A DNA stretch of 64,000 bases, taken from NCBI GenBank assembly GCA_016207165.1, contig JACQQD010000008.1:48386-112385 (forward strand). Reading direction: 5' to 3'. Below are positions 1-7,427 of the stretch, piece after piece. The number at the start of each line of letters is the position of its first letter. The first letter of the stretch is position 1. The position numbers and the translations under genes are program-made. The notes beneath the pieces are model-generated. The model was not told the origin of the DNA, did not search any database, and saw nothing but the letters and a program-made list of their open reading frames with translations. Source of the stretch: Microcaldota archaeon. Its GTDB lineage: Archaea > Micrarchaeota > Micrarchaeia > Norongarragalinales > Norongarragalinaceae.

Positions 1-1071
1 CACACCAACCTTCTTTTGGCGTTTTTGTCGGATTCATCCAGCGCCGTTTCCGTGTGCGTGCTGGCGTTTTCGCACCTGGTTTTTGAGGCGGTGCCCGCCG
101 TTTTCTTCGGGATTCCGGGAGCCCAGCACGGCGTCGCGGCGTTGCCGGCCCACCAGTTGGTCGCCCAAGGAAGCGGGCGTACGGCGGTTGGAGCGGTGCT
201 CTTGGGTTTGCTTTGGGGTGTGGCCGGCGCGGTCGCCTTGTCCCCGGTCTTCTTTTTCCTGCTTCCCGTCTTGTTTGATTTCGTTCGGCCCTGGTCTGGA
301 TTGTTGTTGTCGGCGGTGGTCGTGGTTTCCCTGGCCCTGGATGGCTTGTCTTTCAAGCATGCGGCGTTCTTCCTTTTTTTCGGGGCGATGGGGTTGGCCG
401 TTTTTTCTTTGCCTTTGGCCGAGCCTTTGTTTCCTCTTTTGTCGGGGTTGTTCGGCGTGCCAGCGCTTTGGTTGGCGTCCCAGGCATCGATGTCTTTTGG
501 CGGCCCGGCGCCCAAGGCCCCGTTTTGGATGGGTTTGTTGGGGGCGGCGTTGGGAGGCTTCTCGGTGTTGTTGCCGGCGATGAGTCCCGCGTTTTTGTCG
601 GCGTTTGCTTTTTTGTTTTTGGAAGCCTCGCCCGTCTCGTTTCTGGTCCTGTCTTTTGCGTTGGCGTCCAGCAAGTTGTTCTTCGACTTTTTTGGCGTTT
701 TGTCTATTGGCAAGGCCCGTTCCGCGGCCGCCGCGTCCTGGCAGGATGCCGGCGTCTTGTTTCCCGAGGGCCTTGAAGCGTTGGCGTTTGGCGTCCTGGG
801 GTTCTTGTTGGCGTGGGTGTTGGTGTTTGTGTTCTGGCGGCGTTTCGCCGAAATTTTGCCCGTATTTTCGTCGCGGTTTTTCGCGTGGACGCTGTTGGGT
901 TTGGTGGTTGCCGGCGCGTTCTGGGCCAACGGGCCTTGGGGTGTTTTCGTTCTTTCCTGGGCGTCCGTGTCGTCCCTGGCGGCACTTTCCCAGCGGGTTC
1001 CCCGAAAGTACGCGTTGGGTGTTTTGCTGGTGCCCGCCATCGCCTACGCATGGGGGTGGACAGGGTTTTAA
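1..1071 (+). CDS. Polytopic membrane protein, DUF112/TctA-like permease family (5' end outside window)
   Basis: About 356 residues are visible, almost all hydrophobic, with roughly nine or ten membrane segments. The frame is open to base 1 and reads HTNLLLAF before the first in-window start (TTG at 16). A motif near HPN-T followed by a helix is usual near the N-terminus of archaeal DUF112 proteins, so I treat the gene as cut by the window edge rather than starting at 16. A second family-like motif is FFGIPGAQHGVAALPAH at about residues 30-50, where relatives carry a similar Pro/His-rich re-entrant loop. The family is related to TctA subunits of tripartite tricarboxylate transporters; substrate unknown. 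The pilin-like genes follow on the same strand after 22 bp. Family assignment is moderately sure, function is inference. Confidence 0.7.
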   Translation, partial: HTNLLLAFLSDSSSAVSVCVLAFSHLVFEAVPAVFFGIPGAQHGVAALPAHQLVAQGSGRTAVGAVLLGLLWGVAGAVALSPVFFFLLPVLFDFVRPWSGLLLSAVVVVSLALDGLSFKHAAFFLFFGAMGLAVFSLPLAEPLFPLLSGLFGVPALWLASQASMSFGGPAPKAPFWMGLLGAALGGFSVLLPAMSPAFLSAFAFLFLEASPVSFLVLSFALASSKLFFDFFGVLSIGKARSAAAASWQDAGVLFPEGLEALAFGVLGFLLAWVLVFVFWRRFAEILPVFSSRFFAWTLLGLVVAGAFWANGPWGVFVLSWASVSSLAALSQRVPRKYALGVLLVPAIAYAWGWTGF

Positions 1072-1093
1072 GACCCCGTCGTGTTGTCTCGTT

Positions 1094-1486
1094 ATGCGCG
1101 GCCAAGTCTCGCTGGAGATATTTTTTTCCGTGTCGCTGTTCGTCTTGTTGCTGTTTTGGTTGAATCACTTCGTCGGCGTGGCCGCGGAGGCAACGAATTC
1201 GGATCGAGCAGTTTTTGCCACGGCATTTTCCCTGGCGCATGCCGCGGATGCGGCCTGCCGGCTGAACCTCTCCGTCAACCTGCCCTCGCCGTGCCTGGCC
1301 GATGCCGGGCCATTGGTCTTGTCCGTTGGCCAGGGCACGCTGAACCTCAACGGCGTGGGCGTGTCCACGGCCTGCCAATTTCAGCCTGGTCAATTTGTGG
1401 TCCCGGGGTGCGGAAAGCGGCTGTGCGTGCAGTCTCTGGACGCTGGCGGGGCCGTACTGCGGCCGGAACCTTGCTCGGGGGATTGA
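1094..1486 (+). CDS. Class III signal peptide (pilin-like) protein
   Basis: A 130-residue protein starting MRGQVSLEIFF. The G-Q-x-S-x-E pattern before a hydrophobic helix is the archaeal class III (prepilin) signal, cut before the Q by a prepilin/preflagellin peptidase in known systems. The rest is a small exported domain with five cysteines and Asn-Leu-Ser type glycosylation sites. ATG at 1094 puts the signal at the extreme N-terminus. It is the first of five consecutive small genes (to 3353) that each begin with one hydrophobic helix and overlap or nearly touch, so it is probably one operon making a pilus-like or pseudopilin assembly. Family not named beyond the signal. Confidence 0.72.
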   Translation: MRGQVSLEIFFSVSLFVLLLFWLNHFVGVAAEATNSDRAVFATAFSLAHAADAACRLNLSVNLPSPCLADAGPLVLSVGQGTLNLNGVGVSTACQFQPGQFVVPGCGKRLCVQSLDAGGAVLRPEPCSGD

Positions 1487-1490
1487 TGGT

Positions 1491-1844
1491 TTGACGCGGG
1501 GGCAATTGTTCAGCATGGATTTCTTGGTTTCCGTCCTCATTTTGACGGTCGCGCTGGGTTTGTTCATTCACGCCGCCGAGTTTCCCGCTGCCTTGTTTTC
1601 CGGGCCGGAACCGGCGTTGGCGGCGCTGTCCACCGCCATTTTGTCGAGCCAACCCAACTTGGGCCAAGGCACGCTGAACGCGGCCGCGCTTTCCGGCCCG
1701 GGTTTCTGCGTCCGCATCTCCAATTCGTCTCACACGTGGTTTGACGGTTGCGCGGATTTTTCCTGCCCCAATCCGCGGGCCGTTGACCGGTACGCCAACT
1801 GCGACGGCGCGCTGTGCACGGTGTCGGTTCGGGGGTGTCCTTGA
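1491..1844 (+). CDS. Small pilin-like exported protein
   Basis: A 117-residue protein. A TTG start at 1491 gives TRGQLFSMDFLVSVLIL, a class III-like signal and hydrophobic helix, 4 nt after the preceding stop. An ATG at 1515 inside the signal is the alternative but would remove the charged RGQ part. The exported region carries six cysteines and several Ser/Asn motifs. It overlaps the next gene by 1 nt (TGATG). The role is inferred from context as a minor pilin or pseudopilin. Confidence 0.6.
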   Translation: MTRGQLFSMDFLVSVLILTVALGLFIHAAEFPAALFSGPEPALAALSTAILSSQPNLGQGTLNAAALSGPGFCVRISNSSHTWFDGCADFSCPNPRAVDRYANCDGALCTVSVRGCP

Positions 1845-2203
1845 TGCGGGGGTTTTTGCTGACGCTGGATGCCTTGTTTGCTTTGGCCATCCTCATTGCG
1901 GGGCTGTCCTTTTTTGCGGTGCAGTCTTTTTCCGAACCCGCGGCCGCCTCGGCGTTGTACTTGGTTGGACGCGATTTCCTGGTGTTGCCGCCGGGACTTC
2001 AACCCGAATTGGCGGATTCTTTGGAGCCCCGGGGGTTCACGGTTTCCAGCCAACCCCCCAATTCTCGCTTCGTCGTCCAGGCCAAGGCATTCCGGTATGT
2101 TAGGGCCTGCGAGGGAGCCGTGAGCCCAGATGCGGGTTGCCTGCGGGAGACGGATGCCGCGTTTTCGTCCATTCAATCCGTGACGTGGGTGGGCGTGCGA
2201 TGA
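1844..2203 (+). CDS. Small pilin-like exported protein
   Basis: A 119-residue protein beginning MRGFLLTLDALFALAIL: one N-terminal hydrophobic helix with an RG-x(3)-TLDA start resembling the neighbouring pilin-like genes but lacking the canonical Q. The remainder is a short extracytoplasmic domain with two cysteines. The ATG at 1844 overlaps the previous stop and the end overlaps the next start by 4 nt, so translation is probably coupled. The family is not recognised. Confidence 0.6.
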   Translation: MRGFLLTLDALFALAILIAGLSFFAVQSFSEPAAASALYLVGRDFLVLPPGLQPELADSLEPRGFTVSSQPPNSRFVVQAKAFRYVRACEGAVSPDAGCLRETDAAFSSIQSVTWVGVR

Positions 2204-2739
2204 AGGGTTTTTACTCGGGGTTTGCCGCGGCTTTAGTCACCTTGTCTTTGGCTGGACTTTTTTTCGCCGTGTTGGCGCTTTCCTACCAGGACGTGGCCGC
2301 GTTGGCGGAATTGGACGCCGTTCGCACTTTTGACCGGGCCCAGGACGCCCAAGACGTTTTGCGTGAGGTGGTGGCGGACGCCGCCGTGGATTCCGCCTTT
2401 GCCGCGCACGGCTGCCAGCCGGGGCCGTCGGTGTGTGCGCCGGACGGTTTTTCGTCCCGGGTGTCCACGTATGCATCCCGTGCCGCGTCCCGGCTTTCCG
2501 ACGGAATCTCCGTCCACGTTCAAGTCCAAGACGTTTCGTGCCGAGCGTTGACTCCTTCTTTGGGCGTGGACGCGTCGTACGAGGTCAATGCGTCGCTGAC
2601 GGTGGACGTAACGGGTTTCCAATCCGGTACTCCGGCTGACGTGGAGGTGTCCTATCGCGTGGATGCTTCCAACGCTCCCGGCGGCCTCATTCGCGTGGGC
2701 GCAAAACCGGAATGGGTCGTCCAATTTGAGTGCCCGTGA
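2200..2739 (+). CDS. Small anchored exported protein of the pilin-like cluster
   Basis: A 179-residue protein: MKGFYSGFAAALVTLSLAG, a single N-terminal membrane helix, then about 150 residues predicted outside, with four spaced cysteines that could form two disulphides. ATG at 2200 overlaps the previous stop by 4 nt. It is longer than the three preceding genes. It is probably a component of the same envelope structure; no family recognised. Confidence 0.58.
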   Translation: MKGFYSGFAAALVTLSLAGLFFAVLALSYQDVAALAELDAVRTFDRAQDAQDVLREVVADAAVDSAFAAHGCQPGPSVCAPDGFSSRVSTYASRAASRLSDGISVHVQVQDVSCRALTPSLGVDASYEVNASLTVDVTGFQSGTPADVEVSYRVDASNAPGGLIRVGAKPEWVVQFECP

Positions 2740-3353
2740 AAAGGGCTTTAAACGCGTTTAATCCCATTAAGCGCTTGATGAAGCGCGTTTTGGTCCTCTC
2801 GTTGTTCGTGCTTTTGGGCGTTGTGGCCTTCTCCTACTTGGCGTCCACAAAATCCGCCCTCACGGAAACGCAGGCCGTGGACGTGGTATTGGAGGATGTG
2901 AAGCCCTTGGAAAGCCAAGGCGTCATGGCTCGCGTCGTGGATTCGCGTTTTGAAAACGGCAAGTGGGCTGTCGACGTGCTCTTGACGCGCCGAGCGCACA
3001 CGAAATGTCCATCCGTGGAAAAACGGTTCTACTCGCTGTTGCCCATTGGTTTCCGTTCCGAGTCCGTGGTGGCTTCCTGCAACCCGCCGGTGGCCATCAG
3101 TTACCGTGAGGAAGCCCTGATCCGCTCGGCCAAGGATGCCGGCGCGTTCTCGGAGGGCTACGGGTGCGCGTTTTACTGGGCGGACTTTGATGCCGCCACG
3201 TCGGCTTCTTATTGTGCTTCGCCAGAATCTTCGGCCGTCCAAGCCTTCGGATCCGGCTTGCCGCAGAACACGTGGGTCGTCTCCTGGACGTGGAACAACG
3301 CCACCGCGTTCTTCGCGTATTCCCCAAGTGACGCGTTTTTGAAGTCGTCGTGA
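2736..3353 (+). CDS. Anchored exported protein at the end of the pilin-like cluster
   Basis: About 205 residues. The GTG at 2736 overlaps the preceding TGA (GTGA); GTG at 2730 or ATG at 2778 (MKRVLVLSLF) are alternatives. After a basic N-terminus there is one helix (VLVLSLFVLLGVVAFSYL), then a soluble domain with Cys and Trp-rich motifs. It overlaps the GINS gene by 4 nt, tying the pilin-like set to the replication/translation cluster. Function unknown. Confidence 0.55.
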   Translation: MKRALNAFNPIKRLMKRVLVLSLFVLLGVVAFSYLASTKSALTETQAVDVVLEDVKPLESQGVMARVVDSRFENGKWAVDVLLTRRAHTKCPSVEKRFYSLLPIGFRSESVVASCNPPVAISYREEALIRSAKDAGAFSEGYGCAFYWADFDAATSASYCASPESSAVQAFGSGLPQNTWVVSWTWNNATAFFAYSPSDAFLKSS

Positions 3354-3880
3354 AAAACGTTATGGCGTCGGAAGTCAGTTACGCGGCCCTCCGCTCGTTG
3401 CAGACCCAGGAACGCCATTCGCCCCAGCTTCTGCCTTTGGATTCGGATTTCTACCAGCGCTACGCTTCGTGGCTGTCGGAATTGGAACAGAACGTGCGCG
3501 AGCGGTTCTCGTTGGAAGCCGCCAAGGAACTGGAAAGCGCGCGCAAGATTTTGAACGACGTGTTCACCTTGCGTGCCCAGAAAATCTTTTTCAAGGCATT
3601 GCGGGATTTCCGCGCCGGGCGGGTGGATGCCGCTGGACTCTCCGAACAAGAAAAAGAGTTATATACGGGCCTGGTTACCCTTCTTTCTCGGCACCAGTTG
3701 GGCGCTTCGATTCCCTCGGTTAACGGTGAACTTCAGGTGGACATCGTCGCCGACGTGCCGGCGTTTGTGGGTTTTGATGCGCAACCGTACGGGCCTTTCA
3801 GGCCCGGCCAGCGGGTCGTGCTTCCACGCAAGCAAGCCGAGTTTCTGCAACGCAAGGGCGTTGTCAAGGTGATTTCATGA
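3350..3880 (+). CDS. GINS complex subunit (Gins51-like)
   Basis: A 176-residue protein, usual length for archaeal GINS subunits. The N-terminal two thirds is helical and charged (A-domain). The C-terminus has VPAFVGFDAQPYGPFRPGQ followed by VVLPRKQAEFLQRKG, the small beta B-domain characteristic of archaeal Gins51, with its D-V-P-x-F-V-G and Y-G-P-F motifs. GINS joins MCM and GAN/Cdc45 in the replicative helicase. The GTG at 3350 overlaps the upstream stop; ATG at 3362 is an alternative. It overlaps L44e by ATGA; GINS next to L44e-S27e-aIF2-alpha is a common archaeal order. Family sure, exact paralog (51 rather than 23) likely. Confidence 0.85.
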   Translation: MKNVMASEVSYAALRSLQTQERHSPQLLPLDSDFYQRYASWLSELEQNVRERFSLEAAKELESARKILNDVFTLRAQKIFFKALRDFRAGRVDAAGLSEQEKELYTGLVTLLSRHQLGASIPSVNGELQVDIVADVPAFVGFDAQPYGPFRPGQRVVLPRKQAEFLQRKGVVKVIS

Positions 3881-4164
3881 TCGTTCCAAAGCAGACCAAC
3901 GCGTTTTGCGTCAAATGCCAAACGCATACGGCGCACAAGGTCAAGGTGTCCACGTCCAAGTACAAGCCGGGTCGCACCCTGGCGTGGGGCACGCGCAAGC
4001 ACGAACGCAAACTGGCGGGCTACCACGGCAAAGTCAAAGGCAAGGCCAACGTCCGCAAGCAGGGCATCCGCAACAAACTCATGCTGGAGTGTTCGACGTG
4101 CAAAAAAAAGCACGAGCGCGTCATTTCGGGCCGCATGAAGAAGAAGGCGGAAGTCCAACGTTAG
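3877..4164 (+). CDS. rpl44e: Large ribosomal subunit protein eL42 (L44e)
   Basis: A 95-residue protein with the typical N-terminus (MIVPKQTNAFCVKCQTHT) and a second pair C-S-T-C in the C-terminal third: a four-Cys zinc site. It is highly basic and of normal archaeal length. It sits in the 50S E-site region. ATG at 3877 overlaps the GINS stop; S27e follows after 15 nt. Confidence 0.96.
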   Translation: MIVPKQTNAFCVKCQTHTAHKVKVSTSKYKPGRTLAWGTRKHERKLAGYHGKVKGKANVRKQGIRNKLMLECSTCKKKHERVISGRMKKKAEVQR

Positions 4165-4179
4165 ATGAGGGTGATTTCC

Positions 4180-4341
4180 ATGAGCAAGTTCCTCCGAATC
4201 CAATGCGACTGCGGCGCGCAGCAAACCGTGTTTGGCGCCGCCAAGTCCACGATCAACTGCCAGTCCTGCGGCAACGAATTGGTTTCGTCCACCGGCGGCC
4301 AGGCCGAAGTGCTCTGCCGCGTTTTGGAAGTGTTCGGTTAA
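4180..4341 (+). CDS. rps27e: Small ribosomal subunit protein eS27 (S27e)
   Basis: A 53-residue protein beginning MSKFLRIQCDCGAQQTVFG, with C-x-C near the N-terminus and C-x(2)-C about 18 residues later: the single zinc ribbon of S27e. Length is close to the archaeal norm. ATG at 4180 is preceded by GAGGGTGA, a strong ribosome site; an in-frame ATG at 4165 exists but would place that site inside the gene. It sits between L44e and aIF2-alpha as in many archaea. Confidence 0.95.
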   Translation: MSKFLRIQCDCGAQQTVFGAAKSTINCQSCGNELVSSTGGQAEVLCRVLEVFG

Positions 4342-4345
4342 CGTT

Positions 4346-5116
4346 ATGCCGAATTATCCGGAACGCGGAGAATTCGTCATCGCCAAAGTCAAGAAGATCC
4401 TTCCCTTTGGAGCGATTCTGTCCCTCGATGAGTATAGCGCCCAGGAAGCCTTCGTCCACATTTCCGAAGTTTCCTCCGGCTGGGTGCGCAACATCCGCGA
4501 CCACGTCAAGGAAGGTCAACTCACAGTAGCCAAAGTCATCCGGGTCGACGAGTCCAAGCACCAAGTGGACGTCTCGCTCAAAAGCGTTTCCGAGTCGGAC
4601 AAGAAACGCAAACTGCAACTGAACCAATCCGAGAAACGCGCGCGCAAAATGCTGGAAGTCGTGGCCAAAAAACTCGGAAAACCCTTGGCCGTGGCCCTCC
4701 AGGAAGCTGGAAAGCCCCTGGAAGACGCTTACGGCGACTTGTATGCCGCGTTTGAGGCCATGGCCGCCGGCCAAGAGCTCTCCGCCAAGATTCCAAAAAT
4801 GTGGGCCGCGGCGTTGACGGAACTGGCCAAAAAAGAGATCAAGCCCAAACGCGTGTTCCTCAAGGCGCACCTCACACTCAAATCGTACGCCCCGGATGGC
4901 TTGGATCAAGTCAAAGCCGTCTTGGCGAAAATCGACGCGCAATCGTTTCCGGACGCCCAAAAGACGCTGCGTTACGTTTCCGCGCCCACCTATTTGGTGG
5001 AAGTCGAGACGGACCAATTCAAACGCGCCGAAAAAATAATGGCCCACTTGTCGGCCTTGCTGGAACGCGAGGCGTCCGCCGCCCATTTTGAAGCGGCTTT
5101 TACGGTACAACGTTAA
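4346..5116 (+). CDS. Translation initiation factor aIF2 subunit alpha
   Basis: A 256-residue protein. The N-terminal S1/OB domain (residues about 8-80) carries GEFVIAKVKKILPFGAIL and VHISEVSSGWVRNIRDHV, the classic alpha-subunit signature. A helical middle follows, then a C-terminal alpha/beta domain that binds the gamma subunit. It acts in Met-tRNAi delivery. ATG at 4346 lies 4 nt after the S27e stop. Length is slightly under the usual 260-275. Confidence 0.95.
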   Translation: MPNYPERGEFVIAKVKKILPFGAILSLDEYSAQEAFVHISEVSSGWVRNIRDHVKEGQLTVAKVIRVDESKHQVDVSLKSVSESDKKRKLQLNQSEKRARKMLEVVAKKLGKPLAVALQEAGKPLEDAYGDLYAAFEAMAAGQELSAKIPKMWAAALTELAKKEIKPKRVFLKAHLTLKSYAPDGLDQVKAVLAKIDAQSFPDAQKTLRYVSAPTYLVEVETDQFKRAEKIMAHLSALLEREASAAHFEAAFTVQR

Positions 5117-5124
5117 GCCCACCG

Positions 5125-5133
5125 TTTTTATAC
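5125..5133 (+). promoter_or_regulatory. TATA-like box for nop10
   Basis: TTTTTATAC lies 22-30 bp before the Nop10 ATG, with no strong ribosome site between. This suits a leaderless transcript starting a new unit (nop10-PAC2) after aIF2-alpha. Confidence 0.45.
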
Positions 5134-5154
5134 GCGGCTTTCCTCTTCCTCTTC

Positions 5155-5304
5155 ATGAAGCGCCTACGACGTTGCATGCGCCGCCACTACAGCTTGAATG
5201 AGGCCTGCCCCGCGTGCGGCGGCGAAACGTTCTCTGCGCACCCGCCCAAATACTCGCCGCACGACAAGTACGCGTCCTACCGGAGGAGGCAAACACATGG
5301 TTGA
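5155..5304 (+). CDS. nop10: H/ACA RNP component Nop10
   Basis: A 49-residue protein, short even for Nop10. It shows CMRRHYSLNEACPACGG and the tail PPKYSPHDKYASYRR, matching the Y-T-L-x-x-x-C-P-x-C-G and P-x-x-(F/Y)-S-P-x-D-x-Y-x-x-Y-R signatures. Nop10 stabilises Cbf5 in RNA-guided pseudouridylation. Its C-terminus overlaps the PAC2-family gene by 8 nt, a common archaeal pairing. Confidence 0.93.
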   Translation: MKRLRRCMRRHYSLNEACPACGGETFSAHPPKYSPHDKYASYRRRQTHG

Positions 5305-6091
5305 AGCATCCTTTTCCGAGTCCTTCATCCGCGTGAAGAAAAAGCCGCGCCTCAAGAAACCCCTGCTGATCGTGGGATTGCCCGGCATCGGTTTCGTCAG
5401 TAAACTGGCGGTGGACCACCTCGTGCGCGAGCTTTCCGCCAAACCGTTCGCCACGCTGTACTCGCCGCATTTTCCCAACCAAGTCCTGGCCCTGAAAAAC
5501 GGGCGGCTGCGCGCGTTTTGCATGAAATTGTACTACGCCAAACTCCAGGGCCGTGACCTCGTGTTGTTGCGCGGCGACCTGCAGCCCCTGACCGTGGAAG
5601 GCCAATACGAAGTCTCCGCCAAACTCCTCTCGTTTTTCCGGGATTTGGGCGGAAAAGACGTGTTGTCCATGGCTGGCTACGCCATCCAACGCCAGCAAAA
5701 GACCCCCAACATTTTCGCGTACGCCACCTCCAAGACATTGGCCCAGTCGCTGTACAAACTGGGTGCCAAGCCCACCGGCGTGATTGTGCCGGTGGTCGGC
5801 ATGGCCGGCTTGTTGCCGGCACTCTCCAAGCTCTACGGCTTGCGGGGGGCTTGTTTGTTGGTGGAAACCGCGGGCCAGAACGTCGACGCCGTGGGCGCCA
5901 AACACCTCGTCGCGCTCCTGGGGCGTTTGCTTAAACGCAAGTTCGACGTGAAGGCCCTGGAGGCCCGAGCCAAAAAGTCGCAGGTCATGATCAAGCGCAT
6001 CGAACAGCAGGCCCGCCAAGAAGAAGTCGCCGCCATTTCCCCCGCGCCCCTGGAACCCGGTCAGAACCCCACCTCCGCCTACATCCAGTGA
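5297..6091 (+). CDS. PAC2-family protein (proteasome assembly chaperone-like)
   Basis: A 264-residue protein. The N-terminus has LLIVGLPGIGFVSKLAVDHL, the PAC2 family's G-x-P-G-x-G motif; the alpha/beta domain continues with LLRGDLQPL and MAGYAIQ. The last 30 residues are Pro/Gln-rich. Archaeal members are proposed to help proteasome assembly by analogy with eukaryotic PAC2; direct function is not shown. ATG at 5297 lies inside nop10. Confidence 0.88.
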   Translation: MVEASFSESFIRVKKKPRLKKPLLIVGLPGIGFVSKLAVDHLVRELSAKPFATLYSPHFPNQVLALKNGRLRAFCMKLYYAKLQGRDLVLLRGDLQPLTVEGQYEVSAKLLSFFRDLGGKDVLSMAGYAIQRQQKTPNIFAYATSKTLAQSLYKLGAKPTGVIVPVVGMAGLLPALSKLYGLRGACLLVETAGQNVDAVGAKHLVALLGRLLKRKFDVKALEARAKKSQVMIKRIEQQARQEEVAAISPAPLEPGQNPTSAYIQ

Positions 6092-6123
6092 TTTCGCGAG
6101 GGGTTTCCTCCTGGAAAGCCCGT

Positions 6124-6134
6124 GCATTTTAACC
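6124..6134 (+). promoter_or_regulatory. TATA-like box for the acetyltransferase gene
   Basis: CATTTTAACCC lies 21-31 bp before the ATG at 6155. This spacing is the main reason for preferring that start over the GTG at 6122, which would overlap the box. Confidence 0.4.
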
Positions 6135-6154
6135 CGTTTTCCTCGTTCAACTCT

Positions 6155-6913
6155 ATGGACGACGAGGCGGACCCCCATGCCCGCGGCGTGAAATTCGTTC
6201 CCATCCAGTTCCGCGTCACCGCTGACGGCGTGGTACCCACTGAATTTCGTGCACTGCCCATTCTGGAAGCCGCCGGCTATTTATCCATCGATCCACTGCA
6301 AACCGACGCATCACCCACGCACCCCGTGGCGTCGTGCCCGGTGCCAGCGGACGCTTTACTTGTTGACATCGTTGCGTTTGAGCCGTCCAAGCATTTGGAT
6401 GACGTCGTGCGCTTTTGCGCGCGCACGGCCAACGCCCCACAATCCCTTTTTAGGCGGGAACTCTTGAAGTTGTACCACCGGCTTCCCACCGGCTTTTTCG
6501 TCGCCCTCGCAAAAGACACGGGCCGGCCGGTTGGGTTCATCAGCATGGGTTTTCTAAAACCCAAGCCCCTGCGTTTTTTGATGGGAATCCTGGGAAGCCT
6601 GCTTCCGGCTGCCGTGGAACCGCTGGTGCGGGGCTTGGTCGCCTTGCGCGTGGTTTCGACCTTTGAAGTGGCCAACGTCATCGTCGATTTGGACTATCAA
6701 CGCCAGGGCATTGGAGGCCAATTGATCGGCTTGGGCGAGCGTTTCATCGCTTCCCGATTCACCCAGTCCCGTGTCAGCCTGTACGTGCGCGAGGACAACG
6801 TGTCCGCCCTGCGTTTATACCGCAAGCTGGGATTCAAAACATTGGACGCGTTTTTGCTGGGCGGCCGCAAGAAGCTCGTGCTTTCCAAAGCCATCTCAAC
6901 CTCGCCCATTTAA
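6155..6913 (+). CDS. GNAT-family N-acetyltransferase
   Basis: A 252-residue protein. The C-terminal half has the GNAT core: VVSTFEVANVIVDLDYQRQG with QRQGIGGQL (acetyl-CoA pyrophosphate loop, Q/R-x-x-G-x-G/A) and the late VREDNVSALRLYRKLGFK motif. A roughly 80-residue N-terminal extension of unknown fold precedes it. Acceptor substrate unknown. ATG at 6155 is chosen from the upstream TATA-like box; GTG 6122 would add 11 residues. Confidence 0.85.
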   Translation: MDDEADPHARGVKFVPIQFRVTADGVVPTEFRALPILEAAGYLSIDPLQTDASPTHPVASCPVPADALLVDIVAFEPSKHLDDVVRFCARTANAPQSLFRRELLKLYHRLPTGFFVALAKDTGRPVGFISMGFLKPKPLRFLMGILGSLLPAAVEPLVRGLVALRVVSTFEVANVIVDLDYQRQGIGGQLIGLGERFIASRFTQSRVSLYVREDNVSALRLYRKLGFKTLDAFLLGGRKKLVLSKAISTSPI

Positions 6914-6933
6914 ACCATTTCGCCCAACCATTT

Positions 6934-6951
6934 CGTGGAGTGTTTTCCACG
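6934..6951 (+). promoter_or_regulatory. Inverted repeat at the start of the HxlR-type gene
   Basis: CGTGGA (6934-6939) and TCCACG (6946-6951) form a perfect 6-bp inverted repeat that ends on the GTG start of the regulator gene. Autoregulators often bind such sites; this is inference. A TATA-like CATTTAAACC lies about 20 bp upstream. Confidence 0.4.
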
Positions 6952-7349
6952 TGCCGGTCAAGCTGTCCAAGTCGCCGCGAACCACGCACCCCATGGCCTC
7001 CTGCCCGGTGCTCACCAACATTGAACTCATTGAAAGAAAATGGATGCTTCCCCTGCTTTTGGAATTCTTTTCCTCCAAAAAACGGCAATCCTTTTCCACC
7101 CTCCAGCGCGGCTTGCAACCCATCACCGCGAAAATCCTGGCCCGGCGCCTGGATGAACTGCAAGCCCACGGCTACGTCAACCGCGTCGAAAAAGGCGCCC
7201 GCGTCACGTATGCGCCCACCCGGAAAAGCTCGATGCTCCGCGGCTTGGTGGCCGTACTGAAAAAATACCGCGTGGCCTGCTCGGAGGCTGACCGCGAACG
7301 CTGCGCCACCTGCTCGCAACGCGACCGATGCGTGGCCGCATACGGCTGA
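6951..7349 (+). CDS. HxlR-type winged-helix transcriptional regulator
   Basis: A 132-residue protein. The core (residues 15-105) has SCPVLTNIELIERKWMLPLL, QRGLQPITAKILARRLDEL and a wing, VEKGARVTYAPT, which fits the HxlR/DUF24 arrangement including the conserved Cys before a K-W motif. The C-terminal tail has four cysteines (C-x(7)-C-x(2)-C-x(5)-C) that could bind metal or sense redox state. The GTG at 6951 is chosen; ATG at 6990 (MASCPV) is a plausible shorter start. Next gene downstream is endonuclease Q. Confidence 0.8.
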   Translation: MPVKLSKSPRTTHPMASCPVLTNIELIERKWMLPLLLEFFSSKKRQSFSTLQRGLQPITAKILARRLDELQAHGYVNRVEKGARVTYAPTRKSSMLRGLVAVLKKYRVACSEADRERCATCSQRDRCVAAYG

Positions 7350-7427
7350 TGAATCCTTTGGCAAACCGTTTTTTAGTTCCCCCTCGCCCAAGCAATCCAT
7401 GAGGCCTCGCCCCCTCCCGGTGTTTTG

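Noticed and set aside
5153..6178. 341-codon minus-strand frame opposite the Nop10/PAC2 genes
   Set aside because: Overlaps two well-supported genes entirely; His/Gln/Gly-rich shadow.
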